Below the pieces are notes generated by a model that was given only the letters and a program-made list of their open reading frames with translations, ran no database searches and was not told the DNA's origin. The translations under genes and the position numbers were made by a program. DNA of 64,000 nt from Leifsonia sp. TF02-11 (GTDB lineage Bacteria > Actinomycetota > Actinomycetes > Actinomycetales > Microbacteriaceae), in contig NZ_JAGEKP010000007.1 in NCBI RefSeq assembly GCF_017565305.1, forward strand, positions 336,147-400,146. Reading direction: 5' to 3'. Shown piece by piece: positions 26,698 through 34,767 of the stretch. Position 1 is the first letter of the stretch. Each line of letters opens with the position of its first letter.

Positions 26698-28141
26698 GAC
26701 CCCTCCGGGGATCGGCCTGCTCCTCCTCCCGCTCACGGCGGCGGCCGCGGACGATGTCGGGGAGCAGCGCTCGCAGTGAGCGCCCGGTGAACGCGCTCTT
26801 CCACACCCCGAAGCCGTAGGCCAGATCGTCGAGCCTGCGCGCCAGCGCGAACCGGCCGAAGTCGAGCCGCGGACGGGTGCGGCGGTACTCGAGTGCGGCG
26901 TCCAGCACGGCGGAGACGAGGAGCGCTCTTCGCGCGCGCCGGGAGAAGAATGCCGCGAGCACGGCAACGGGCCACCAATGCCGCACCAGGAGCGCCATGG
27001 TCTGCTTCACGGCGGCGTCGACACCGCTGAGCGTGAGTCGCGACGCGTCACGGTACGGGTGACCGCTGTGTGTCAGCTTGCGCGCGATGCGTACCGTCGC
27101 CCAGCCCGCGATGGCCAGGGCCGCCCACGGCGACCACTTCCGCTGTGCGAGCAGGGCGAGCACGAACGCGAGGCTCCACGGCGCGAACACGGCAGGGGCG
27201 ATGAGGTTTCCGTGCCTGCGCTCCAACGGTGTCGCCGACGATCCGTAGAGCACCTTGCGCGACAGCCACTCCCGTGTGGTCGCGCGATGCTCGTGCCGCA
27301 CGACGACGCCCGGTTCGTAGCGCACTCTGAGCCCGTCCGCGACGAGCCGCCAGACCAGGTCGACGTCCTCCCCCTCGCGCATTCCGGGAGTGAAACCGGC
27401 GCCGAGCGCCTCCACCCGGGCGAGCAGGAAGGTGGCCGGCACCCACGAGACCGGTGCGCGTGGCTTCACCGCCGCTCCGGTCGGGCCGAGGTCGAGGGAG
27501 GACCGGGCGGCCTCGTACCGTTCGATCCAGTTCGCCCCCTCGCCGTCTCGCAGACCGAGAACACGAGGAGCGACGACGGCCATCCGCTCGTCCGCGAAGT
27601 GCCGCAGCAGGGCAGGGACGACGCCGTCGTCGATGACCACGTCGGTGTCGACGAAGACGACGAACGGGGTCGTCACCTGCTCGAGCCCGCTGTTCCGCGC
27701 TCCGGCCGGACCGAGGTTGCGATCGAGCACGACGAGCTGCGCACCGTGCCGGGCGGCGGTGGCCGCGATCGGCTCGGGGTCGGGCGATGCGTCGTCGACG
27801 ACGATCAGCGGATGGCCGGGCGGCACGCTCGCCAGCAGACGATCGAGCCCGTCCGCACGGCCGTAGGCCGGGATGACGAAGGTGACGTCCGCGGTCCCGA
27901 CGTCGGGCGTCGGGAGGGTCTCCAGCACCGGGTCGGCGAGTCCGGCGTCGAGCAGGATGTCCGCGAGCGCCCTCGAGGGGGCGTCCCGCACGTCGAGGCG
28001 ACGGTTCACCACAAGCCCCCGGGCGGCGTCCTTCAGGTAGAGCACCCGGGTGGGTGCTCCGCCGACCAGGGCACGTCCGCCGTCGCTGGCCCGCACATCC
28101 GCTCGGAGCCGAAGCACGACGCCGTCGGGGAGCCCGGTCAT
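26681..28141 (-). CDS. mftF: MftF, mycofactocin glycosyltransferase
   Basis: A 486-residue GT2-type glycosyltransferase. The N-terminal 80 residues (MTGLPDGVVLRLRADVRASD) are the MftF-specific part. The GT-A core follows with VTFVIPAYGRADGLDRLLASV, VVDDASPDPEP and FVVFVDTDVVIDDG (DxD), and the C-terminal third is hydrophobic. MftF adds the beta-1,4-glucose chain to the mycofactocin aglycone (established for mycobacteria). Its ATG overlaps the mftE stop by four bases. Here E-F precede A-B-C, the reverse of the common order. Confidence 0.93.
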   Translation of the reverse strand: MTGLPDGVVLRLRADVRASDGGRALVGGAPTRVLYLKDAARGLVVNRRLDVRDAPSRALADILLDAGLADPVLETLPTPDVGTADVTFVIPAYGRADGLDRLLASVPPGHPLIVVDDASPDPEPIAATAARHGAQLVVLDRNLGPAGARNSGLEQVTTPFVVFVDTDVVIDDGVVPALLRHFADERMAVVAPRVLGLRDGEGANWIERYEAARSSLDLGPTGAAVKPRAPVSWVPATFLLARVEALGAGFTPGMREGEDVDLVWRLVADGLRVRYEPGVVVRHEHRATTREWLSRKVLYGSSATPLERRHGNLIAPAVFAPWSLAFVLALLAQRKWSPWAALAIAGWATVRIARKLTHSGHPYRDASRLTLSGVDAAVKQTMALLVRHWWPVAVLAAFFSRRARRALLVSAVLDAALEYRRTRPRLDFGRFALARRLDDLAYGFGVWKSAFTGRSLRALLPDIVRGRRREREEEQADPRRGLATGT

Positions 28142-28821
28142 CCGCGGCCCTGTGGCTCGTGCCGGATGCGACGGGCGGCCTCCGCGACCATCCGTTCGAG
28201 GAGGTGTCTGCCCTCCGCCGCGGACGCGCCGCTCGGATCGCCCAGGACGCCGTTGGGTGAGACCGCACGCACGCCCCTCTCGCGCAGTTGTGGAAGCAGG
28301 GCCGCGATGTGGTCGACAGGCCCGGCCGTGGCGCGATCGGGCATCACGCGGGAGGGGTGCAGGTGCAGCAGCAGCGAGGTCTCGGCACGACCGGCGTGCG
28401 CGTCGCCGCCGGGTGGCACGCACGGGACCCAGTCGACCTCGCGCCCCTCGAACCGGAGCCGGTCGACCGCTGCGGTCAGCGCCTCGACATTGCCGCCGTG
28501 CCCGTTCACGAACACGGTGCGGTCGGCCCAGGTGCTGATCGAGCGGCCGAGTTCGATCAGCACAGCGGTCAGCGCCTCTGTGCCGATGGAGGCTGTGCCG
28601 GGAAAGTCCTGGTGCTCACCGCTCGCGCCGTAGGCGATCGAGGGGGCGAGCACGGTTCCGCCCGGCGGCATCTGTTCGGCGACCCCGCGGGCCACGGCCT
28701 CGGCGATCAGGGTGTCCGTGTCGAACGGCAGATGGAGTCCGTGCTGCTCGGTCGAGCCGACCGGCACGATGACCAGCGCGCCCGGCTCGATCCCGTCCCA
28801 ACGCGTGTCGACGAGGTCCAT
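28138..28821 (-). CDS. mftE: MftE, mycofactocin precursor peptide peptidase
   Basis: A 227-residue creatininase-family metallopeptidase. Metal ligands lie in PVGSTEQHGLHLPFDTD, YGASGEHQDFPGT, VNGHGGN and GDAHAGRAETS. MftE cuts the MftC-modified MftA to release AHDP. It is the first gene of the minus-strand operon. TAGGGT (28828-28833, complement strand) ends six bases before the ATG, so the mRNA is probably leaderless. Confidence 0.94.
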   Translation of the reverse strand: MDLVDTRWDGIEPGALVIVPVGSTEQHGLHLPFDTDTLIAEAVARGVAEQMPPGGTVLAPSIAYGASGEHQDFPGTASIGTEALTAVLIELGRSISTWADRTVFVNGHGGNVEALTAAVDRLRFEGREVDWVPCVPPGGDAHAGRAETSLLLHLHPSRVMPDRATAGPVDHIAALLPQLRERGVRAVSPNGVLGDPSGASAAEGRHLLERMVAEAARRIRHEPQGRG

Positions 28822-28898
28822 CCTCAGACCCTACAGTCGGACGAACACGGGTTGACACTTGGTGCCACGTGTCTTCGGGGTGGGTAAGAATGTGGGTT
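28822..28898. promoter_or_regulatory. mftE/mftR divergent promoter region with probable MftR operator
   Basis: GACACTTGGTGCCACGTGTC (28854-28873) is a 20-base palindrome with 16 matching positions. Its core TGACACTTGGTGCCA matches the mftA operator TGGCACTAAGTGCCA at 12 of 15. TAGGGT for mftE lies six bases from its ATG; AAGAAT (28886-28891) lies seven bases from the mftR ATG, so both transcripts may be leaderless. Control by MftR of both directions is inference. Confidence 0.65.
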
Positions 28899-29513
28899 AT
28901 GACTGAACGGGCCGTCTCACCTGCGTCGGGGAGACGTACGACCTCGATCGCCCACCTCAGCCATGTCGGTCTCCAGCTGTTCTTCGAGCGCGGGTTCGAC
29001 GAGACGACGGTCGACGACATCGCCGTCGCGGCCGGGATCGGCCGGCGGACGTTCTTCCGTTACTTCCCGTCGAAGAACGATCTGCCGTGGGGCGAGTTCG
29101 AGGTCCTCGTCGACGAGATGCGCGAGCGCCTCGCCAACGTGCCGGCGGAGATGCCGATCTTCCAGGCGCTCCACGACGCCATCCTGGAGTTCAACCGCTA
29201 CCCGGACGACGAACTCGGCTACCATCGCGAGCGCATGCAGTTGCTGCTGAACGTGCCGACGCTCGTCGCGCACTCGACGTTGCGCTACGCATCGTGGCGG
29301 GCGGTGATCGCGGAGTTCGCGGCGAATCGGCTCGGCCTCGACCCGCTCGATCTGAGGCCGCAGGAGATCGCGTGGATCTACCTCGCCGTCTCGCTGGCGT
29401 CGTACGAGCAGTGGCTGCGCGACCACGACAGCGACCTGGTCGACGTGCTCGACAGAGCATTGGCCGACCTTCCGGTGTTGTTCGGCGGCCAGCCGAGCGG
29501 GTACTCCGAGTGA
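28899..29513 (+). CDS. mftR: MftR, TetR-family mycofactocin system regulator
   Basis: A 204-residue TetR protein starting MTERAVSPASG. The DNA-binding domain is AHLSHVGLQLFFERGFDETTVDDIAVAAGIGRRTFFRYFPSKNDL (about 20-65), with the GIGRRTFFRYFPSK recognition-helix pattern common to MftR. In mycobacteria MftR represses mft genes and responds to long-chain acyl-CoA (from memory of the literature). It reads divergently from mftE and overlaps mftG by four bases (GTGA), so regulator and re-oxidation enzyme are co-expressed. Confidence 0.92.
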   Translation: MTERAVSPASGRRTTSIAHLSHVGLQLFFERGFDETTVDDIAVAAGIGRRTFFRYFPSKNDLPWGEFEVLVDEMRERLANVPAEMPIFQALHDAILEFNRYPDDELGYHRERMQLLLNVPTLVAHSTLRYASWRAVIAEFAANRLGLDPLDLRPQEIAWIYLAVSLASYEQWLRDHDSDLVDVLDRALADLPVLFGGQPSGYSE

Positions 29514-31078
29514 TCGCCCACGCGACGGAGGCGTACGACGTCATCGTCGTCGGGGCCGGATCGGCCGGGTGCGTCGTCGCCGAGCGGCTCTCCGCGGACG
29601 GCAGCCGGCGGGTGCTGCTCCTGGAGTCCGGTCCGACGCCGCTCGCCGAAACGGAGTTCCCCCCAGAACTGCTGGACGCCGGAACGGTGCGCGGCGCGGT
29701 GCCCGACGGCCCCTACTCGTGGACGTTCCCTTCGCTGCTGACCTCGGGCCGTCCCTACGAGATCGTCAGGGGTCGCATTCTCGGCGGCTCGTCGACCACC
29801 AACGGCGGCTATTTCATCCGTCCCCGACGCGCCGATCTCGAAGCGTGGGCCCGCCTCGGCGGCGAACGCTGGAGTGCCGCGGCGACGCTCGGCGAGCTCA
29901 TCGCGCTCGAGGACGACCTCGATGCACCCCACCTCGCGCACGTCGCAAGAGAGATCCACGGCAGAAGCGGTCCGATCCCCGTCCGGCGCACCGACCTGCA
30001 TCATCCCGCCTCGGTGCTTTTCGGGGCCGCCGCGGCTGAACTGGGGTTCCCCGCCGACCCGGACAAGAACGCGGACCAGCCGCCCGGCTTCGGTCCCGTC
30101 CCGTGCAATATCTCCCGGGGAGTGCGGCGCAATGCCGGGGTATCGTTCATCCTGCCCGCGCTCGACCGCCCCAACCTCACGGTGCGTGGCGACTCGACGG
30201 TCACCCGGGTGATCTTCGCCCGGGAGCGCACAGTGGGCGTCGAAGTGCGCGGTGCAGGGACGTCCGGTTCTGTGGCGCTCGATGTTGTCCGAGCGCCGCT
30301 GGTCGTGGTGTGCGCGGGCGCCGTGAAGTCCGCGCAGCTGCTCATGCTCTCCGGGATCGGGGCGGAGCAGACGCTCTCGGCACTCGGCGTGCCTGTCGTG
30401 GTCGACGCGCCGCGGGTGGGTCGGGCCTTCGGCGATCACCCGCAGATCGCGATCGAGTGGCGGCCGAGGAATCCATCACCCGCTCCACCGGGCGGGTGGC
30501 TGGGGGGCGCACTGCACACCGACGACGTGGAGGTGCTCGGCACGCTCAAGCCGATGGCGGCGCTGACCGACGCCGAGCATCTCCGCGACGAGAGTCCGCT
30601 CGCGTTGATGGCGAGCGTGATGACGCCCAGCAACCACGGTGTCGTCACCCTCACCTCAGCCGATCCAGCGGTGCCGCCGCGACTGGACTACCACTACCTG
30701 GCTTCCGGCGAAGACCGACGGCGGATGCGGGACGCCGTCCGGCTGTGTGTCGACCTGCTCAGAACGAGGGCGTGGAGCGAGGGCTCGACCGGCGACACCG
30801 CACCCGTTCCCCGCACGCTCGCCGACGATGACCTCCTCGACGACTGGATCCGTGCTCGCCTCGGCACGTCGCTGCACACGTGCGGCACGATCCCGTTCGG
30901 CGGCGGCGACGCCCCCGTCGACGGCCTGGGCCGCGTGCGGGGCGTCGAGGGGCTCGTCGTCGCCGACACCTCGATCCTGCCGACGGCGCCGACCCGCGGA
31001 CCGGCGGTGGCTGCGCTGCTCGTCGGCGCGGTCATCGGGCGTGCCCTCGCGCAGCAGAGCGACGGCGTGAGCCGATGA
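29510..31078 (+). CDS. mftG: MftG, GMC-family mycofactocin dehydrogenase/oxidase
   Basis: A 522-residue flavoprotein starting at GTG 29510. The FAD motif GAGSAG (15-20) is followed by GGSSTTNGGYFIRPRRADLEAW, VVVCAGAVKSAQLLMLSGIG and the C-terminal HTCGTIPFGGGDAPVDG and GLVVADTSILPTAPTRGPAVAAL. MftG passes electrons from mycofactocinol to the respiratory chain (mycobacterial work). It is coupled to mftR upstream and to a methyltransferase gene downstream, both by four-base overlaps. Confidence 0.92.
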   Translation: MIAHATEAYDVIVVGAGSAGCVVAERLSADGSRRVLLLESGPTPLAETEFPPELLDAGTVRGAVPDGPYSWTFPSLLTSGRPYEIVRGRILGGSSTTNGGYFIRPRRADLEAWARLGGERWSAAATLGELIALEDDLDAPHLAHVAREIHGRSGPIPVRRTDLHHPASVLFGAAAAELGFPADPDKNADQPPGFGPVPCNISRGVRRNAGVSFILPALDRPNLTVRGDSTVTRVIFARERTVGVEVRGAGTSGSVALDVVRAPLVVVCAGAVKSAQLLMLSGIGAEQTLSALGVPVVVDAPRVGRAFGDHPQIAIEWRPRNPSPAPPGGWLGGALHTDDVEVLGTLKPMAALTDAEHLRDESPLALMASVMTPSNHGVVTLTSADPAVPPRLDYHYLASGEDRRRMRDAVRLCVDLLRTRAWSEGSTGDTAPVPRTLADDDLLDDWIRARLGTSLHTCGTIPFGGGDAPVDGLGRVRGVEGLVVADTSILPTAPTRGPAVAALLVGAVIGRALAQQSDGVSR

Positions 31079-31908
31079 GTGTGCCGTCGCCGGAGATCGA
31101 GGGCGTCTCAGCCGACGGGTATCCGATCTACCGGGTCGACTCGCGCCTGTACCCGACACCGCGGCAGACCCGGCACGAGTTCCTCTCCGGACTGCACCGG
31201 GTCCTGCGCCCACGCACCTATCTCGAGATCGGCGTGGCAGAGGGATTCGGGCTCGAGCTCTCGAAAGCGGTCACGATCGGAGTCGATCCCGCACCACGCA
31301 TCTCCCGCACGCTTCCCGCCGACATCGAGGTGGTGCGGCAGACCAGCGACGAGTTCTTCGGTCGCGACGATGCACTGGCGTTCTTCGGAGGCGTGCCACC
31401 CGATCTCGTGTTCATCGACGGGATGCACCTCGCGGAGTTCGCGTTGCGCGACTTCATCAACGTCGAGCGCCTCGCGGGGCCGGGCACAGTGGTGGTGCTC
31501 GACGACGTGCTGCCGCGACGCACGGAGGAGGCCGCACGGAAGCGGGCGAGCGAATACTGGACCGGTGACGTCTTCAAGCTCGTGGACATCCTGCGCGACC
31601 GGCGACCCGACCTTGCGTGCGCTCTGGTCAACACCGATCCGACCGGAAGCCTCGTCGTCGTCGGACTCTACCCGCGGTCTGCCGTGCTGCCCACTGCATA
31701 CGATGAGCTCGTCGCCGACCTCCGGACGCCGGACCCGCAGCGAGTGCCAGAGAGCATCATCAGGAGGGCGGGGGCGAACGATGCCCTGAACACGCTCTGG
31801 TGGGACGGGTGGCCGTCGATCGTCGCAGCGCGCGACGTCACTGGCCCACGCATGCCAGGCGGGCTCGTCGAACGCTTCCGAGGCGCTTTCGAACGGTCGA
31901 CCAGGTGA
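31075..31908 (+). CDS. SAM-dependent methyltransferase coupled to mftG
   Basis: A 277-residue class I methyltransferase starting at ATG 31075 (ATGA overlap with mftG). The SAM loop is TYLEIGVAEGFGLELS (about residues 47-62), then VTIGVDPAP, DLVFIDGMHLAEFALRDFINVERL and GTVVVLDDVLPR, a pattern of the Methyltransf_24/TylF-like sugar O-methyltransferase group. The strict coupling to mftG suggests it methylates mycofactocin, perhaps its sugar chain, as MftM does in mycobacteria; this is inference. Its last five codons fall in a direct repeat also found at 17329. Confidence 0.82.
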   Translation: MSVPSPEIEGVSADGYPIYRVDSRLYPTPRQTRHEFLSGLHRVLRPRTYLEIGVAEGFGLELSKAVTIGVDPAPRISRTLPADIEVVRQTSDEFFGRDDALAFFGGVPPDLVFIDGMHLAEFALRDFINVERLAGPGTVVVLDDVLPRRTEEAARKRASEYWTGDVFKLVDILRDRRPDLACALVNTDPTGSLVVVGLYPRSAVLPTAYDELVADLRTPDPQRVPESIIRRAGANDALNTLWWDGWPSIVAARDVTGPRMPGGLVERFRGAFERSTR

Positions 31909-31929
31909 GGGCGCGGCGATCGCCGGATC
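31894..31929 (+). repeat. Direct repeat, right copy, flanking the mycofactocin block
   Basis: This matches 17329-17364 at 32 of 36 positions, same orientation, and covers the end of the methyltransferase gene, its TGA and 21 bases beyond. The minus-strand frame through both copies reads DPAIAA, then P or S, then SPGRP. Together the copies bracket the whole mycofactocin block plus the small gene at 17379. Confidence 0.6.
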
Positions 31930-32172
31930 GCGGGGAAGAGCCCAGATGTCGCTCGGGGCGAGGTCTTCGGGGAACCACCCCATCACCTCGTCGTGGGTAG
32001 CCGCTGTCGCGACCACCACACGTTCCGCGAACGGCCAATCCGGGGCGTCGAAAGCGGAGACGGCGACGCGAACGTCGTACACATCTGAGCGCTCAGCGAT
32101 CCGGACTAGTGCCTCGCGAATCACCTGCAGGCCGGCCTCCGGATACACGTTGCATCCGATACTGCCCACCAC
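31912..32172 (-). pseudogene. Probable truncated gene downstream of the IMPase gene
   Basis: From GTG 32172, nine bases after the IMPase stop, about 85 residues look like a genuine protein (NVYPEAGLQVIREALVRIAE, FDAPDWPFAERVVVATAATH, GWFPEDLAPSDIWALPRDPA). No stop codon follows where one would expect; the frame runs on antisense through the methyltransferase gene to 31108. The plausible part ends at the direct repeat at 31929. The simplest reading is a gene whose 3' end was lost when the neighbouring block arrived. The 3' coordinate given is arbitrary, and the family was not identified. Confidence 0.4.
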
Positions 32173-32181
32173 GTCGTTGCC

Positions 32182-32988
32182 TCACGAAACCAGAGCCGCC
32201 CGCTCCCGCGCATCCTTCCACAGAGCGAACAGCTCGCCGGCGACCTCCGGGGCGGCCACGAGGATGCCTCCCTCGTTCGGAAAGAGCGTCGGTCGCCCGT
32301 CGTGGCCGAGCACGGCGGCGCCCGCCTCGTGCGCGATGAGCACGGCGGCCAGGTGGTCGATGGGACTGAACCGGTGCACGATCCCACCGATTCCGCGTCC
32401 GGCGGCCGGGCCGAGCAGGGTGAGGGTCCCCGAGCCCATCACGCGCAGCGTGCAGAACGCGGTCGAGAGCGACTGGGCAAGCTCGCGCAGGCCGGTCCAG
32501 GCGCGGTGACCGGCGAGCTCGCTGCCGACGACACCGCCGATGAGCGAGCCGCCGGCGGCGATCCGCAGCGGCTCGCCGTCGCGGCGGGCGCCCTCGCCGG
32601 CGACGGCGTCGAAGAGTGCGTCGTTCCAGGGGTCCGCGACGACACCGACCAGCGGGAGGTCGTCGACGGCCAGTGCCAGAGAGAACGCGGTCCAGGGGAT
32701 GCCGTTGGCGAGGTTCGTCGTTCCGTCCACCGGATCCAGGTACCAGGTGGGGCGGCCGGGCACCGCTTCGCCACCGAACTCCTCGCCCACGAACGCGTGG
32801 TCGGGGAAGCGGGCGCGCACCCGGTCGCGGACGTACCGCTCGATCGAGCGGTCCAGATCGGTGACCAGGTCGGCCGGGTCCGCCTTGGTCGTGACCGTGG
32901 TCACGGGATGCGTCCTGGTCTGTTCGCTCGCCCAGGCGCCGAGTTCGACGGCCAGCTCCCTGGCGGCTGCAATTTCCCCGGGGTTCAC
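32182..32988 (-). CDS. Inositol monophosphatase family protein
   Basis: A 268-residue Mg-dependent phosphatase starting at GTG 32988. Motifs are VGEEFGGE (metal Glu), YLDPVDGTTNLANGIPWTAFSLAL (the DPxDGTxN metal motif) and the C-terminal FSPIDHLAAVLIAHEAGAAV, where SPIDH replaces the usual WD. It overlaps the GDPD gene by four bases. Together these two enzymes could split a glycerophosphodiester and dephosphorylate the product, for example inositol phosphate; the substrate is inferred from context only. Confidence 0.88.
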   Translation of the reverse strand: MNPGEIAAARELAVELGAWASEQTRTHPVTTVTTKADPADLVTDLDRSIERYVRDRVRARFPDHAFVGEEFGGEAVPGRPTWYLDPVDGTTNLANGIPWTAFSLALAVDDLPLVGVVADPWNDALFDAVAGEGARRDGEPLRIAAGGSLIGGVVGSELAGHRAWTGLRELAQSLSTAFCTLRVMGSGTLTLLGPAAGRGIGGIVHRFSPIDHLAAVLIAHEAGAAVLGHDGRPTLFPNEGGILVAAPEVAGELFALWKDARERAALVS

Positions 32989-33683
32989 AGGGCCACCGCC
33001 GTCCGCATCGTCAGCAACCGGTCCAGCCGGTTCGTCGTGATGGTGTCGACGCGGAGGTCGAGCGCCCGGGAGAGGTCGTCCGGTTCGTCCAGCGTCCACG
33101 CCGTCACGGTCAGGCCGAGGTCGTGCACGCCCCGGACGAACGCCTCGTCGGCGATCGGGAACGGCACGTTCACCGTCACCGGGTCCAGCTCCGCGAGCTC
33201 GGCACGGCTCGGCACCCGCAGCAGTCGCCACGGGAGCCAGATCCGCGCGGAGGCCTCCAGTCCGCGCAGCACGCGCATCCCGTCGAGGTCGCCGCACCAG
33301 TCGACGGTCGTCCCGGTCGCGGAGGTGAAGGCGGAGGCGACGGCGTGGGCGGGAGCGGCGAACCGCGCCTCGTCCAGGTCGATCACCAGGCGGCTCGGTG
33401 CGCCGTCGAAGAGCGGGAGCACCTCGGCGAGCAGCGGCGGCCGTTCGTCCGGGCCGCCCATGGCGCGGAGGTCGGCGGCGGGCACATCGTCGATGGCGCG
33501 CGGGTCGCCCCAGAGCCGTTCGAGCGTGGGGTCGTGCAGCACGACCACCTCGCCGTCGGCGCTGAGCCGCACGTCGATCTCCACGACCTCTGCGCCCTTC
33601 GCGATGGCCGAGCGCACGGCCGGGAGCGTGTTCTCGCGGAACACCGACGAGTCGCCCCGGTGGGCGGAGGCGCGCGCGATCAC
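32985..33683 (-). CDS. Glycerophosphodiester phosphodiesterase (UgpQ-like)
   Basis: A 232-residue cytoplasmic GDPD enzyme with no signal peptide. Catalytic residues are in SAHRGDSSVFRENTLPAVR (His9/Arg and Glu), EIDVRLSADGEVVVLHDPTLERLWG (Glu, Asp, His) and the C-terminal VTAWTLDEPDDL. It overlaps the ABC ATPase gene upstream (GTGA), as UgpQ genes often do with UgpC. It should release glycerol 3-phosphate from imported glycerophosphodiesters. Confidence 0.9.
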   Translation of the reverse strand: MIARASAHRGDSSVFRENTLPAVRSAIAKGAEVVEIDVRLSADGEVVVLHDPTLERLWGDPRAIDDVPAADLRAMGGPDERPPLLAEVLPLFDGAPSRLVIDLDEARFAAPAHAVASAFTSATGTTVDWCGDLDGMRVLRGLEASARIWLPWRLLRVPSRAELAELDPVTVNVPFPIADEAFVRGVHDLGLTVTAWTLDEPDDLSRALDLRVDTITTNRLDRLLTMRTAVAL

Positions 33684-34738
33684 GCGACCACCGCCTCGGG
33701 CTGGCGCACCAGGCGGCCATCGCGGTAGACCAGCGCCGCCTCGATGGAGGCGAAGCCGACCGTCCCGAGCCGCGGTGGCGGCCCCGACTCGTACGCCGAC
33801 AGGGTCACGTCGTCGCGACGCAGCCGCAACTCGTGGAAGTGGCCGTGCGGGACGACCCGCTCGACCGTCGCGCGCAACGCACCGGGCCGCGGCGTCGTCG
33901 TGAACAGGACGGATTCCGGGCGGACGCCGACCACGCCGGGGCCGTCCACGACGCGGACGCCGTCGAAGGTACCGTCGAAGCGGTTCAGCGAGCCGATGAA
34001 CGTGGCGACGAACTCGGTCTCCGGCCGCGCGTACAGCTCGTCCGGCGTGCTGAACTGCTCGATGCGGCCCGCGTTCATCACGGCGACCCGGTCGGAGATC
34101 GAGAGCGCCTCCTCCTGGTCGTGGGTGACGATGACCGTGGTGATGCCGAGCCGCTGCTGCAGGTCGCGGATGTCCTCACGCACCTTGACCCGCAGCTTGG
34201 CGTCGAGGTTGCTGAGCGGCTCGTCCAGCAGCAGCACGTCGGGCTCCTGCACGAGGGCCCGGGCGAGGGCGACGCGCTGCTGCTCGCCGCCGGAGATCTG
34301 CGGAGGCCGGGAGTCGCGGTGGTGCAGGAGGTTGACCAGGCCGAGCATCCGCTCGACGCGCTCCGCGACCTCCGCGCGCGGCAGCCGGCGCAGGCGCAGC
34401 GGATAGGCGACGTTCTTGGCCACGGTCAGGTGCGGCCACAGCGCGTAGTTCTGGAACACCATCGCACTCGGCCGTTTGTCCGGTCCGAGGCGCGTGACAT
34501 CGCGGTCGGCCATCGTGATCCGGCCGGAGTCGGGGGCGAGGAAGCCGGCGATCATGCGCAGCGTCGTGGTCTTGCCGCACCCGGACGGCCCGAGCAGGGA
34601 GACCAGCTCGCCGCGCTGCACGGTCAGGTCGAGGTCGTCGATGATGGTGCGTCCGCCGAGCGACTTGCGCAGGGCGGTCAGGCGCAGGCCGCCGTCACCG
34701 GTCGGGTCGGCCGCGCCGACGGGGCTGGGGGAGGACAT
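33680..34738 (-). CDS. ABC transporter ATP-binding protein (UgpC/PotA-like)
   Basis: A 352-residue ATPase. Walker A is GPSGCGKTT, the signature ISGGEQQRVALARAL, Walker B VLLLDEPLSNLDAKLR; a TOBE-type regulatory domain fills about residues 245-352. The start MSSPSPVG at 34738 has AAGGAG six bases upstream; two in-frame ATGs upstream (34753 and 34771, the latter overlapping the permease stop) are possible alternatives. It powers the importer encoded by the three genes before it. Confidence 0.92.
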   Translation of the reverse strand: MSSPSPVGAADPTGDGGLRLTALRKSLGGRTIIDDLDLTVQRGELVSLLGPSGCGKTTTLRMIAGFLAPDSGRITMADRDVTRLGPDKRPSAMVFQNYALWPHLTVAKNVAYPLRLRRLPRAEVAERVERMLGLVNLLHHRDSRPPQISGGEQQRVALARALVQEPDVLLLDEPLSNLDAKLRVKVREDIRDLQQRLGITTVIVTHDQEEALSISDRVAVMNAGRIEQFSTPDELYARPETEFVATFIGSLNRFDGTFDGVRVVDGPGVVGVRPESVLFTTTPRPGALRATVERVVPHGHFHELRLRRDDVTLSAYESGPPPRLGTVGFASIEAALVYRDGRLVRQPEAVVA

Positions 34739-34767
34739 GGAGTGCTCCTTCATCTGAGCGGGGTGGG

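Noticed and set aside
28852..28857. A perfect TTGACA before mftR
   Set aside because: No -10 box lies at 16-19 bases; the nearest candidate is 27 bases or more away. The hexamer is better explained as part of the operator palindrome.
17329..31929. Integrase-mediated genomic island with tRNA attachment site
   Set aside because: No integrase, excisionase or tRNA is visible beside either repeat. Only the repeat itself and a nearby truncated gene support mobility, so the stronger claim was not made.
31108..32172. A full 354-residue minus-strand protein
   Set aside because: Only the first 85 residues or so look like protein; the remainder is antisense to the methyltransferase gene.
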